From an uncultured Collinsella sp. (GTDB lineage Bacteria; Actinomycetota; Coriobacteriia; Coriobacteriales; Coriobacteriaceae): a stretch of DNA of 13,033 nucleotides. The stretch lies in the NCBI GenBank assembly GCA_900542965.1, contig UQPY01000056.1:1-13033 (forward strand), written 5' to 3'. The position numbers and the translations under genes were made by a program. Of the stretch, positions 1 to 7,131 are shown piece after piece (position 1 is the first letter of the stretch; each line of letters begins with the position of its first letter). The notes beneath the pieces were generated by a model. It ran no database searches. It saw only the letters and a program-made list of their open reading frames with translations, and was not told the DNA's origin.

Positions 1-584
1 GCGTACGAACGCGTGACCTCAATGCCTCCGAGCGTGTCGAGCGCCGTCGCGATGGCGTCGCGATCGGCCGGGTTGTGCCAGTACATGGCGATACGTTCGA
101 GCGTCTCGACCTCGTCGATCTTGCTGTCGATATCCATGTCGATCGGCGTTCGTGTGCGCTTGAGTGAAGCCGCGATGTGGGGGTCACCGCCGCAGAACTC
201 ATCCAGGCGCCCGTATAGCGAGCGGGGGAGGAAGCACTGTCCATCCGCGAAGATATCGAAGGTCACATCGTGGCCGGCGGCAATGCGATGGATGCGGTGG
301 GCAATGCCGCAATCGAGCGGTCGGCTCAAAATGCGCGTAGCACGTGAGGTGTCGGTGGGCGTATCTTCGTCGAGCCGCCAGACGCTGGCGCCGTTGGCGC
401 AGACCGCGTAGTGCACGGCGGGATGGGCGAGAATGGGCTCAAAGATGCCCGACAGCGGGCGCCCCGTGCAGGGAACAAACTCGATGCCACGACGTGCGAG
501 CTCGTCGAGCATTGCCCAAGTGGCGTCGCTCATCTGCTTATCGCTCGTCAGCAGCGTCCCATCCATATCGGAAAACACAATCAT
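1..584 (-). CDS. Cof-type HAD-superfamily phosphatase (3' end outside window)
   Basis: About 194 N-terminal residues are present; the rest lies beyond the left edge. The protein opens with MIVFSDMDGTLL, the HAD motif I DxDGT, with the nucleophile at D6 and the acid/base residue at D8. The motif II region CTGRP follows near residue 40. These features, together with the cap-domain-like stretch after residue 75, fit Cof/YidA-type HAD hydrolases. Such enzymes are cytoplasmic, Mg-dependent phosphatases acting on sugar phosphates, nucleotides or cofactors; the substrate cannot be told from this sequence. The ATG at 584 is preceded by an AAAGGA ribosome binding site. It lies downstream of the citrate synthase gene on the same strand, but a terminator hairpin separates them, so it probably depends on read-through or on a promoter of its own that I could not identify. 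Confidence 0.85.
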   Translation of the reverse strand, partial: MIVFSDMDGTLLTSDKQMSDATWAMLDELARRGIEFVPCTGRPLSGIFEPILAHPAVHYAVCANGASVWRLDEDTPTDTSRATRILSRPLDCGIAHRIHRIAAGHDVTFDIFADGQCFLPRSLYGRLDEFCGGDPHIAASLKRTRTPIDMDIDSKIDEVETLERIAMYWHNPADRDAIATALDTLGGIEVTRSY

Positions 585-609
585 TCGTTGCGATCCTTTC
601 TACTGGCAT

Positions 610-647
610 AAAAAGTGTGGCCAAGGGCTTGGGTCCCTGGCCACACT
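610..647 (-). terminator. Rho-independent terminator of the citrate synthase gene
   Basis: A perfect 10-bp stem is formed by AGTGTGGCCA (614-623) and TGGCCACACT (638-647), and it can be extended inward by further G-C pairs. On the minus strand it is followed by a run of five T (610-614). It sits just after the citrate synthase stop codon at 671 and upstream of the HAD gene start at 584. Confidence 0.85.
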
Positions 648-670
648 CGAGTTCTATAACGGTCCGCGTC

Positions 671-2089
671 CTAGCGGTCAGCGAGCGGCTTGTACTCCAG
701 CGGCTCGATCACCGGACGATAGGCCGGGCGAATAATACGGTGCGCGCAGAAGAGCTCTTCCATGCGGTGCGCAGACCAGCCGGCCATGCGGGCGACGGCG
801 AACAGCGGCGTAAAGAGCGTCTCGGGCACGCCGAGCATCTTGTAGATAAAGCCCGTGTACAGGTCGATGTTGGCACAGATGGGCTTGGTCATGCCGTGAT
901 CGCGCATCACTTGCGGGGCCAGGCGCTCGATGCGCTCGATGAGCGCGAACTCCTCGCCCAGGTCCTTCTTGGCGGCAAGCGTGCGCGCGTAACGACGGCA
1001 CACCTCGGCACGCGGGTCGCTCAGCGTGTAGACGGCGTGGCCCATACCGTAGATGAGACCCGTGCCGTCGAAGGCCTGCTTGTCGAGGATCTTGCCCAGG
1101 TAGGCTGCGACCTCGTCCTCGTCCTCCCAATTGGAGACATGCGCGCGGATGTCCTCGTGCATGGAGACAACCTTGGCGTTGGCGCCACCGTGGCGCGGGC
1201 CCTTGAGCGAGCCGATAGCCGCGGCGTAGGCGGAATACGGGTCGGTGGCCGAAGACGACAGCACGCGGCAAGCGAAGGTGGAGTTGTTGCCGCCGCCGTG
1301 CTCGGCATGCAGCATGAGCATAACGTCGAGCAGCATCGCCTCATCGCGGGTGAACGCCATGCCGCCGCGCAGGACCTGTAGGATGGTCTCGGCGGTGGAG
1401 AGACCGGGCGTAGGGTGCGGCACGTGAACCTCGGAGCCGCGAAGCTTGGCGACCGAGGCCATGTGTGCGAAGGCGGCGATGCGCGGGAGACGTGCGAGCA
1501 TGGAAATGGCGACGTCGATTTCGTGCTCAGGCGTGATCACGTCTGGTTCGGCATCGAAGGCGTAGAGCAGCAGTACGGCGCGCTGGAGCACGTTCATGAT
1601 GCTCGACGACACCGTGGTCATAGGGAACTCTTTAACGTACTCGTCGCTCAGATGTCTAAAGGCGCCCAGGCGCTCGCAAAAGCCGTCGAGCTCTTCCTTG
1701 TTGGGCAGCGAGCCCGTGATAAGCAGATAGGCGACTTCTTCGTAGCCGTAGCGATTCTCGGCCTGGGCATTGTTGACCAGATCCTCGATGCTGTAGCCGC
1801 GAAGCGTGAGCTTGCCCTGATCGGGCACGACCTTTCCGTCGACCTTGTTGTAGCCGTGCACATCCGAGATACGAGTGAGGCCCGCGACCACGCCCGAGCC
1901 GTCGGCATTGCGCAGGCCGCGCTTGACATTGTGCTCTTCGAACAAGCCCTCGTCATAAGGGTCGGTCGGCAGGCCGTGGTAGAGGCTTTCGCTCTCAGAC
2001 GAAATCTGGCGGCTTGCTTCGTAATCCAGAACCAGTCGGCTCAAGTGGTCATCGAAGCGGTAATAGATTTTCTTGGCGTCGTAGGCCAT
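671..2089 (-). CDS. gltA: Citrate synthase
   Basis: This is a 472-aa cytoplasmic enzyme that condenses acetyl-CoA and oxaloacetate to citrate, the entry step of the oxidative TCA branch leading to 2-oxoglutarate. The family's active-site blocks are all visible. HAEHGGGNNSTF (261-272) supplies H264, GPRHGGAN has H300, GMGHAVYTLSDPR (348-360) has H351 and R360, and NIDLYTG has D409. By family knowledge the catalytic His/His/Asp set should be H300 or H264, H351 and D409. The HAEHGGGNN form and the length resemble the longer citrate synthases of Clostridia and Coriobacteriia rather than the E. coli enzyme. The ATG at 2089 has AGAGGAG just upstream. A 2-methylcitrate synthase activity cannot be excluded, but no prp genes are nearby. 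The ACT-domain gene lies 77 bp upstream on the same strand with no terminator between, so co-transcription is likely. Confidence 0.95.
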   Translation of the reverse strand: MAYDAKKIYYRFDDHLSRLVLDYEASRQISSESESLYHGLPTDPYDEGLFEEHNVKRGLRNADGSGVVAGLTRISDVHGYNKVDGKVVPDQGKLTLRGYSIEDLVNNAQAENRYGYEEVAYLLITGSLPNKEELDGFCERLGAFRHLSDEYVKEFPMTTVSSSIMNVLQRAVLLLYAFDAEPDVITPEHEIDVAISMLARLPRIAAFAHMASVAKLRGSEVHVPHPTPGLSTAETILQVLRGGMAFTRDEAMLLDVMLMLHAEHGGGNNSTFACRVLSSSATDPYSAYAAAIGSLKGPRHGGANAKVVSMHEDIRAHVSNWEDEDEVAAYLGKILDKQAFDGTGLIYGMGHAVYTLSDPRAEVCRRYARTLAAKKDLGEEFALIERIERLAPQVMRDHGMTKPICANIDLYTGFIYKMLGVPETLFTPLFAVARMAGWSAHRMEELFCAHRIIRPAYRPVIEPLEYKPLADR

Positions 2090-2166
2090 GCGCGCTCCTC
2101 TCCGGGCCGCATCGGGGTGGCTTGCATGGGCATGCGCGCGTCAGGCTATCCCCAGCGGCTTGTTCG

Positions 2167-2454
2167 CTACAGGCGGTACATAAAGTTAAAGACGTCCTCG
2201 CGCTGGATGGACACGTTGACGCCCGAAAGCTCGCCGGCCTCGGCCAGGGCCTTCTGCAGCTCAGCGAAGTCGAGCTTGGACTCGGCGGTATCGGCCAGCA
2301 TGGTCATGGTGAAGATGTCCTCGATAATGGACTGCGTGATGTCGCGGATGTCGACGTTGGCCTCGCCCAGGACGCGGGTGACGCCGGCGACGATGCCGGG
2401 GCGGTTCTTGCCAAGGACGGTGATGACGATACGGGAGGACGAGATCTCGGCCAT
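2167..2454 (-). CDS. Small ACT-domain protein (UPF0237-like)
   Basis: This 95-aa protein is almost entirely one ACT domain. Residues 8-45 (ITVLGKNRPGIVAGVTRVL and following) show the typical beta-strand, turn with N-R-P-G, helix and second strand. The middle contains FTMTMLAD and the end is FNFMYRL. ACT domains bind amino acids or other small ligands and usually regulate enzymes; stand-alone versions of about 90 aa are of unknown role. The ATG at 2454 is preceded by GAAAGGG. In many genomes this family sits beside a DUF711/PFL-like gene; here the neighbour downstream is citrate synthase instead, which suggests a link to carbon or amino-acid metabolism but proves nothing. Confidence 0.85.
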   Translation of the reverse strand: MAEISSSRIVITVLGKNRPGIVAGVTRVLGEANVDIRDITQSIIEDIFTMTMLADTAESKLDFAELQKALAEAGELSGVNVSIQREDVFNFMYRL

Positions 2455-2501
2455 GGGAAACCCTTTCGCGTGATTGCGGCGCGCGCGGGGCGCTCCGCTA
2501 C

Positions 2502-2524
2502 GGTACAGTGTTCATCATTGTACC
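2502..2524 (-). promoter_or_regulatory. Candidate promoter -10 and inverted repeat upstream of the ACT gene
   Basis: GGTACA (2502-2507) and TGTACC (2519-2524) form a perfect 6-11-6 inverted repeat. On the minus strand the right arm overlaps TACAAT (2517-2522), which matches a -10 hexamer about 60 bp before the ACT gene start. I see no convincing -35 at the right distance, so the promoter call is weak and the palindrome is only a possible operator. Confidence 0.25.
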
Positions 2525-2631
2525 TGTCTGGCGCAAAAAAGGCGCGCTCGCTGCGGCGTTACATGCCTGCAACATGAGCGTAAGGGGGAAGGCCGTACGG
2601 GGAAGAGCCGTCTGGCGCGTGTCCGGCTCGT

Positions 2632-2705
2632 GTTGGGTTGATTTCCGATCTCAGCCGAACACATTGAGCGGACAGGCCGTTCCCGCAGTCAGCCGAACGC
2701 CTCCG
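2632..2705 (+). repeat. 74-bp direct repeat, copy A (left border of the accessory segment)
   Basis: This stretch matches 10261-10334 in the same orientation with 6 mismatches in 74 positions. The longest perfect block is 34 bp (2639-2672). It contains internal structure: TCAGCCGAAC occurs twice (2651-2660 and 2689-2698), and TCAGCCG (2689-2695) pairs with CGGCTGA (2707-2713). The copies mark the two ends of the accessory region. They could be old attachment sites or two copies of a dispersed REP-like intergenic element. Confidence 0.85.
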
Positions 2706-2726
2706 ACGGCTGATTCCGAACTGGAA

Positions 2727-2768
2727 GCGGAGGGCATCCCCGCCCTTCGGTAGGGGATACCGCTCCGC
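2727..2768. other. GC-rich hairpin next to repeat A (in the gene-free stretch 2455-2850)
   Basis: GCGGAG (2727-2732) pairs with CTCCGC (2763-2768), and inside it ATCCCC (2736-2741) pairs with GGGGAT (2753-2758), giving a long two-part stem. No T run follows on either strand, so it is not a standard intrinsic terminator. Repeat copy B is likewise followed by a GC-rich hairpin of different sequence. Apart from the ACT promoter region, repeat A and this hairpin, I see no gene in 2455-2850. Confidence 0.55.
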
Positions 2769-2850
2769 GGCGCATACCGCGGGCGGCGCCCCTATCGGAC
2801 CACCGTGACCTCAGTTGGGATGGGCCCAGCACTGCCGCGTACTCGGTGAG

Positions 2851-3576
2851 CTAGAGCCAACTGTTCGTCTTCACGTCGCGTATGGCGATATTTCGGTCGT
2901 CCGGCTCGGTGATGCCGTAGCCGAACGCCTGGAGCGTCTCGATGGACTCCTGGATCCTCTGTTGGAACATGGGACCCGGATCGACCCTCGGCCCGAGGTG
3001 CCCGCGCCAAAGGCACGGCGTAGCGCGCAGCATGTTATGGATTTTGGAGATGGGCTCGATGTCGGCGTAGACGTTGAGCGTCGCCATGGCGTCCTTGTGG
3101 CCGAGGATCGATCGGAGCGCCTTGATATCGCCGCCTTGGCGGATCCACTGCGTTGCGAACGTGTGGCGAAGGCCGTGGAACGTGATCAGCTCGTCGTTGG
3201 TGCCCATGAGGCCGTTGGTCTCCGAGAACGTCTTGAACGCCCTGCGGATATAGCTTGTCGTCGCGAAGGTCGCGCCCGGCTCCGACAGGATGTAGCAGTC
3301 CCCGATCTCGACCGCCCCGGTAAGGCCGCGCAAGCGCAGCTTTCCGCAGTCGATCTCGTGGGTCTCCTTCAGGAAGGGGAGTAGGCCGACCGGGTCGATG
3401 GGGATACCCCTGGCGTCATGGGTCTTGGTGTCCTTGATGAACGAACCCATTCCCTTCGCGTACGCCACCGAGTGTCTGATCGAGATCAGGCCCGTCTCGA
3501 AATCCACATCGCACCACCGAAGGCCGCAGACCTCGCCGATTCGCATCCCCGTGTGCAGGGCGAGTACGACCGCCCT
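2851..3576 (-). pseudogene. Tyrosine recombinase (phage-type integrase) remnant lacking its N-terminal half
   Basis: About 240 codons encode the catalytic domain of a tyrosine recombinase. Homology begins immediately after a TAG with RAVVLALHTGMRIGEVCGLR, which holds the first catalytic Arg. It continues with a TKT turn where the Lys is expected, HGLRHTFAT (His-x-x-Arg), LGHKDAMATLNVYAD with the third catalytic His, and the Tyr nucleophile in NVYAD. All active-site residues are therefore present. The arm-binding and core-binding domains, normally some 150-200 residues, are missing. The only in-frame ATG (3546) lies inside the Arg motif and has no ribosome binding site, so a working product is unlikely. 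The tail after residue 175 does not look like a typical integrase end. Immediately upstream, in the same frame, is the XRE regulator gene, so the remnant seems to have been joined to it by a deletion. Confidence 0.8.
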
Positions 3577-3828
3577 CTAATCCTCGGCGGACCAATCGAG
3601 TCCGAACTCCTTTCGGGCATCCTCTTCGCTCATGACTTCGAGAAGGTCTCCGGGTTGGCAACGAAGGGCGAGGCATAGCTGCTCGAGTGTGTTGAAGCGA
3701 ATGCCGCGAATATGCCCTTTTTTAATACGGGACAGGTTCACGGGCGTGGTTCCAATCCTTTCGGCAAGTTCGTTCGAGGAAATCTTTCGCTCGGCCATGA
3801 TCTTGTCGAGGCGAACAATTACGGGCAT
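3577..3828 (-). CDS. YozG-like Cro/C1 (XRE) family transcriptional regulator
   Basis: The product is 83 aa and consists essentially of one helix-turn-helix domain. Residues 1-65 (MPVIVRLDKIMAERKISSNE onward) match the small Cro/C1 regulators of the YozG type: ELAERIGTTPVNLSRIKKG is the recognition region, and RFNTLEQLCLALRCQPGDLL is the conserved distal helix pair. The ATG at 3828 follows AAGGAA by six bases; that ribosome binding site overlaps the stop codon of the DUF2975 gene, so the two are translationally linked. Proteins of this type usually end soon after GDLLE. Here about 17 further residues lead to TAG at 3577-3579, and the recombinase remnant continues in frame after it. It probably represses its own operon through the palindrome at 4388-4406. 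Confidence 0.85.
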   Translation of the reverse strand: MPVIVRLDKIMAERKISSNELAERIGTTPVNLSRIKKGHIRGIRFNTLEQLCLALRCQPGDLLEVMSEEDARKEFGLDWSAED

Positions 3829-3837
3829 GGCGTTTCC

Positions 3838-4350
3838 TTACGCAATCTCGTCGGAGTCGAGGTACAGCTCTCGGGCGTACAAGAAGAGCTGGGAAAGCAT
3901 GAACAGGACGATGCCGAGAACCAGAGAGGTCCAATCGAATGATGAAGCGATCTCTTGGGCGCCGACGGCCCCCTCGCCGCCAAACATCGAAACGGAGGTT
4001 TTGAGTGAGCCGGCGTAGAGGCTGGTGGCAGCTTGAACAACGAAGAGAATGCCGAGCACCTTCAAGCATGTCGCAGACCCTTTCTTGAAGGGGTCTCCGC
4101 TCTTGATCGTCCACACGAGAACGGCGCTGAGGATGGTCGTAGCGATACCGATGACGGCAGGGACCAATGTCGAGATCGCAAGGGCTGGATACGCGGGGGA
4201 GTCTGCAATTACAGGGTTGTCGAGCACTTCGATTGCTGGCTTTAAGGAGAACGCCACTTGTGCGATGGCGGTGGCGCAAAGGGTCGCAGAGGCTATCGCA
4301 CATGCGATGCGGAAGGAATGAAGCCGGGGAGTGCGATTGTCGGAACTCAT
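3838..4350 (-). CDS. DUF2975-like four-helix membrane protein
   Basis: The product is 170 aa with four clear hydrophobic segments, at about residues 12-34, 55-80, 94-114 and 138-158, and a short charged C-terminus. Size, helix number and the partner gene fit the DUF2975 family (YoaS-like), which typically occurs next to a YozG-like regulator. The molecular role of that family is unknown. I assign the family from topology and context, since no diagnostic motif is decisive. The ATG at 4350 has an excellent GGAGG at 4356-4360. The gene is transcribed away from the peptide operon, sharing a 120-bp divergent control region with it. Confidence 0.7.
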   Translation of the reverse strand: MSSDNRTPRLHSFRIACAIASATLCATAIAQVAFSLKPAIEVLDNPVIADSPAYPALAISTLVPAVIGIATTILSAVLVWTIKSGDPFKKGSATCLKVLGILFVVQAATSLYAGSLKTSVSMFGGEGAVGAQEIASSFDWTSLVLGIVLFMLSQLFLYARELYLDSDEIA

Positions 4351-4387
4351 AATAACCTCCGAAGAATTTAAAAAACTCAGGTTACTT

Positions 4388-4422
4388 TTTAACAGTTTAT
4401 GTTAAATTGACTTTGCCGGCAA
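4388..4422 (-). promoter_or_regulatory. Promoter and palindromic operator of the DUF2975-XRE operon
   Basis: On the minus strand, TTGCCG (4417-4422) and TAAACT (4394-4399) are spaced by 17 bp, a plausible sigma-70-type promoter. The -10 lies exactly in the middle of a perfect inverted repeat, TTTAACA (4388-4394), five bases, TGTTAAA (4400-4406). A repressor bound there would block RNA polymerase. The region also separates this operon from the plus-strand peptide gene, whose possible -35 TTGACT (4407-4412) directly abuts the palindrome. The plus-strand -10 candidate CATACT (4433-4438) sits at a poor 20-bp spacing, so that promoter may need an activator. Confidence 0.45.
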
Positions 4423-4470
4423 GTAATCACAGCATACTGCAACCGAAACCCCTCTAGATTGGAGAGGATT

Positions 4471-4836
4471 ATGTTCAGTACTGTTAAGTCGTGTAAGCTC
4501 TTGGTTTTCCTCGGCCTCGCTCTTTGTCTGTTGCTGCCGGGAGCCCCCGCTTTTGCGGATACCCCGATGCCTCCTTCCCAGGAGAGCAGCCAGTGTGCCC
4601 TCGTTGAGCCCCTCGGGTATACGGACGACGTCGTCGATACCTACTGGAGCTACAGCTGTCCTCGCGGCGTAAGCGGGCACAGCATCTCGATGTTCAACAT
4701 CTCTTACAAGACGATCTCCTACCGAAATGGCTATCGCCGATCTGCGCATCATAGGGAATCCCGCCTCGCTGCAATGTGCTCCTGTGGTGTTCTTGGCACA
4801 ACTGATAAATGGCAATTTGTCTATAGCACCTACTAG
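4471..4836 (+). CDS. Secreted bacteriocin-like peptide precursor, cassette 1
   Basis: The product is 121 aa. I chose the ATG at 4471 because GGAGAGG (4461-4467) sits just before it; a TTG at 4459 would place that site inside the gene. Residues 1-29 are a Sec signal peptide with a basic start, a Leu/Ala core and an AFA site, with cleavage predicted before D30. The mature part of 92 aa has four Cys (C42, C63, C103, C105), many Tyr and Ser, and the motif YKTISYRNGY (79-88). It has no lanthipeptide or double-glycine leader. Position in front of a permease and an ABC ATPase, size and composition suggest a secreted bacteriocin, distantly like the lactococcin-972 family. It is related to the peptide at 9842-10186. 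It could instead be a signalling or surface peptide. Confidence 0.65.
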   Translation: MFSTVKSCKLLVFLGLALCLLLPGAPAFADTPMPPSQESSQCALVEPLGYTDDVVDTYWSYSCPRGVSGHSISMFNISYKTISYRNGYRRSAHHRESRLAAMCSCGVLGTTDKWQFVYSTY

Positions 4837-4840
4837 ATGC

Positions 4841-4870
4841 GAGGAAGGGCCGAGCATTTTGTTCGGCCCC
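4841..4870 (+). terminator. Hairpin between the cassette 1 peptide and permease genes, probable attenuator
   Basis: GGGCCGA (4847-4853) and TCGGCCC (4863-4869) form a 7-bp stem with a short T-rich loop. The following sequence, CTCTGTTCC, is poor in T. It begins a few bases after the peptide stop codon. Such partial terminators commonly let a peptide gene be transcribed more than its transport genes; whether that happens here is inferred. Confidence 0.5.
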
Positions 4871-4902
4871 TCTGTTCCGACTGGATGAGGTTAAGGTTGG
4901 CG

Positions 4903-7126
4903 ATGAATATGCTCAAAATCTCGAAGGCGATCTTTAGGTCGCTTCTCTCCTCCAGGTCGCTCTGTGTTGTCGTTGTTGCGTTGATGGTTCTTTGTGCTCT
5001 GCCCGTCTTCAGGAGCGCGGCTGGCATCGACGGACGGGTCGAATACCTCGAGTCGGGAATAACCCGTGTTGAGCAGGAATTGTCAGCATCCTATGCGGAT
5101 GCGCTTGTGAATGCGGGGGAGGACGGTGTCTATACCTCTTCATCAAGCATGCCCGCGCTTCTGTACCCTCTTGCCGCGGGACGTCTTATCTTGGCACCGC
5201 TCTCTCCCCTACTTCCGTTTCTGCAGATATCGGATGGAGAGTACACCTATTATGACGGATCGAAGGAGTACTTGCTATGGGTCGCAACGGCCGTTGCCGT
5301 CTCGTTCCTTGCCGCGCGTCTTAACAAACGTGAAAAGCTCATCATCCAGGCACCGATGGGCGAGCTGGGTAGACTTGTTGCATCGAGCGTATGGGCGAGT
5401 GTTTTTGCAATGCTTGCCGTCCTCGCCATCAATCTTCCAGGGATAATCGCCGCGCTTGTGAAGAATGGCCCGGGCTCGCCGTTCTATCCGATAGGCTACA
5501 TTCAATATGCGACTCCGGTTATCAAACCGGCTTGGCTGGTGTTCGCGCAGACGGCCATCTTGCAATTCTTGGTGGCAGCGTTCATCTCGCTTGTCGTTCA
5601 CCTTGCCGTGAAGATTGCCAATAACCCTATGCTTGGAATCGTGTTCGTATGTGCCCTGATGGGGGTGACGATGGTTCCCGGGTATTACGGAAGATCCATC
5701 GCTTTACGTGAGTTCGCCCTGTTGAATCCCCTTACGTATGCGAACACTGAGTTGACCGTCGGCGCCTATAGCCCGTACCCGACAACGCAGATAGTGAATC
5801 TGCCTGGACTTTGCTTCGAGCGTGGCGCGATTGCCCTCGTATGCGCAATCGGGATCGAGGTGCTGGCAATTAGCCTGCTTTGCGTTGCTGGAAAGAGCGG
5901 CTGCGCGTGCCCGATATCCCCGATTTGTCTTGAGAGAGGTTCCTTCACTGCATCGAGAACGGCAACTCGTTCGAGCGCTTGTGCCTCCGCCGTTGCATAC
6001 GTAAGAACGATGGGGAAACTGCTCCTGCGTTCTCCTACCCTCGCCGTATGCGCGATTGCAATGTCGACGACGATGCTGGCCCCGGCTCTGGTCGAGATGT
6101 TTCCTGACGCTGATAACGTTTCCGCTGTTCGGTATAGGGATGGGGAGCCCCGTTCAATAGATCGGTATCTAGAGCAGAACGCTGCGAATATGGACGTCGA
6201 GGGCAAAGCGGCCCTGGAAGACATGCGGGATGCTCTTTCGGGTTTCGTGTACGCGCCTATGCCTGCGGAGGGGTTTCGAAGCCTTGCGACGTACGAGCGC
6301 GCTCGAGGTGAGCTGGGCGCGGCAGATGCGACTCTCCTGCAATCGATCGGAATCGAGCCGGAGACTCCTTCTCGTGCGGAGGCGCGCGCCCTTCTGCTTG
6401 AGTCGATCGCGAGCTTGCCGGACCCCCAAGGTTTACGAGTTAAGTACGAAGATGCCCCCATTAATCCTCCTTTCGTATCTCCAGGCAGCGCTTCCCTCCT
6501 TATTTTTGCTGTTGCCCGTGGTTGTCACATCGCTCGCGTGCACCCACCTGCAGTGTCGTTCCCTTCTGGTTCTCCAGATCCCCGCAACAGCGCATGTGCG
6601 TTTTCTGACGGCTGTTGCGCTGGCTCTCCTGCTTGGCTTGGTGCTGCTTTTGGTGTCGATGGTTCCCGCTGTCGTTGTGTCCGTGATTAAGAACGGTGCG
6701 GGTGGATCGGAGTATCCCGTCGCTCTCATTCGGGCGGGAGCTTCGACAACGTCCATGGTGGGGGAGGCGGTGTTGTGCAGTATTCCGTTGCTGGTCATGG
6801 CATACGGCGTGATTTCCGTCGTCGCTGCGTTGACAGCAGCGATTAGCCGCAACCCCGTTGTCACCGGAATGGTTTGCGCGGTTCTCTTGGTGTTGGGTTC
6901 GTTGAGCGCTCATGTTGAAAGCGTGGGCATGGGCGTCGCGCTGCTGGCTCCATTCGCCTCGTTTGATCCCGCTTCCCAGGTGGGGACGATTGGGTTCCTT
7001 GGGCGAGGGACGAACGCGATGCCTTTTGGAGAGGTCGTCGGCGCATCGGGCGCTCTGCTGGTGGTCTTGGGCGCCGTATCTCCGTTGATGGTGCGCCTGA
7101 GTGTTCCAAAGATCGAAAGGGGATGA
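4903..7126 (+). pseudogene. Double-length ABC-2-like permease, interrupted by a single-base frameshift
   Basis: If one base is removed from the TTTTT run at 6503-6507, this reads as one 740-aa membrane protein; as written, the first frame ends at a TAA (6688-6690) after 595 residues. The start ATG at 4903 follows AAGG (4893-4896) and begins MNMLKISKAIFRSLL. The protein is two homologous halves. Each has one helix, a long extracytoplasmic stretch (about residues 40-100 and 405-520) and then several helices. Each half carries a matching block: KNGPGSPFYP at residue 187 and KNGAGGSEYP near 596, followed by IANNPMLGIVFVCALM and ISRNPVVTGMVCAVLL. It should form the membrane channel for the ATPase encoded downstream, whose gene overlaps its stop region. 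The frameshift could be a real mutation, a phase-variable switch or a sequencing error. Confidence 0.75.
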
Positions 7127-7131
7127 TCTCG

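Noticed and set aside
344..1381. Plus-strand open frame of 345 codons across citrate synthase
   Set aside because: It lies antisense to the citrate synthase active-site blocks, has Arg/Ala-biased composition and no recognisable motif.
1415..2473. Plus-strand open frame of 352 codons over citrate synthase and the ACT gene
   Set aside because: It spans two well-supported minus-strand genes and their intergenic gap, with no domain of its own.
2651..2698. CRISPR-like spacing of the two TCAGCCGAAC copies in repeat A
   Set aside because: There are only two short copies with no further units and no cas genes. They are internal structure of the 74-bp repeat.
4459..4470. Upstream TTG start for the cassette 1 peptide
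   Set aside because: It would place the ribosome binding site GGAGAGG inside the coding sequence and put extra residues before a signal peptide that starts well at 4471.
4471..4836. Lanthipeptide or other modified-peptide precursor
   Set aside because: No modification enzyme is encoded nearby and the leader is a Sec signal peptide rather than a lanthipeptide or double-glycine leader.
6500..6510. Programmed -1 frameshift at the ATTTTTG stretch
   Set aside because: A -1 slip leads to the wrong frame; a +1 shift or loss of one base is required, and there is no classic +1 signal. A mutation, phase variation or read error is simpler.
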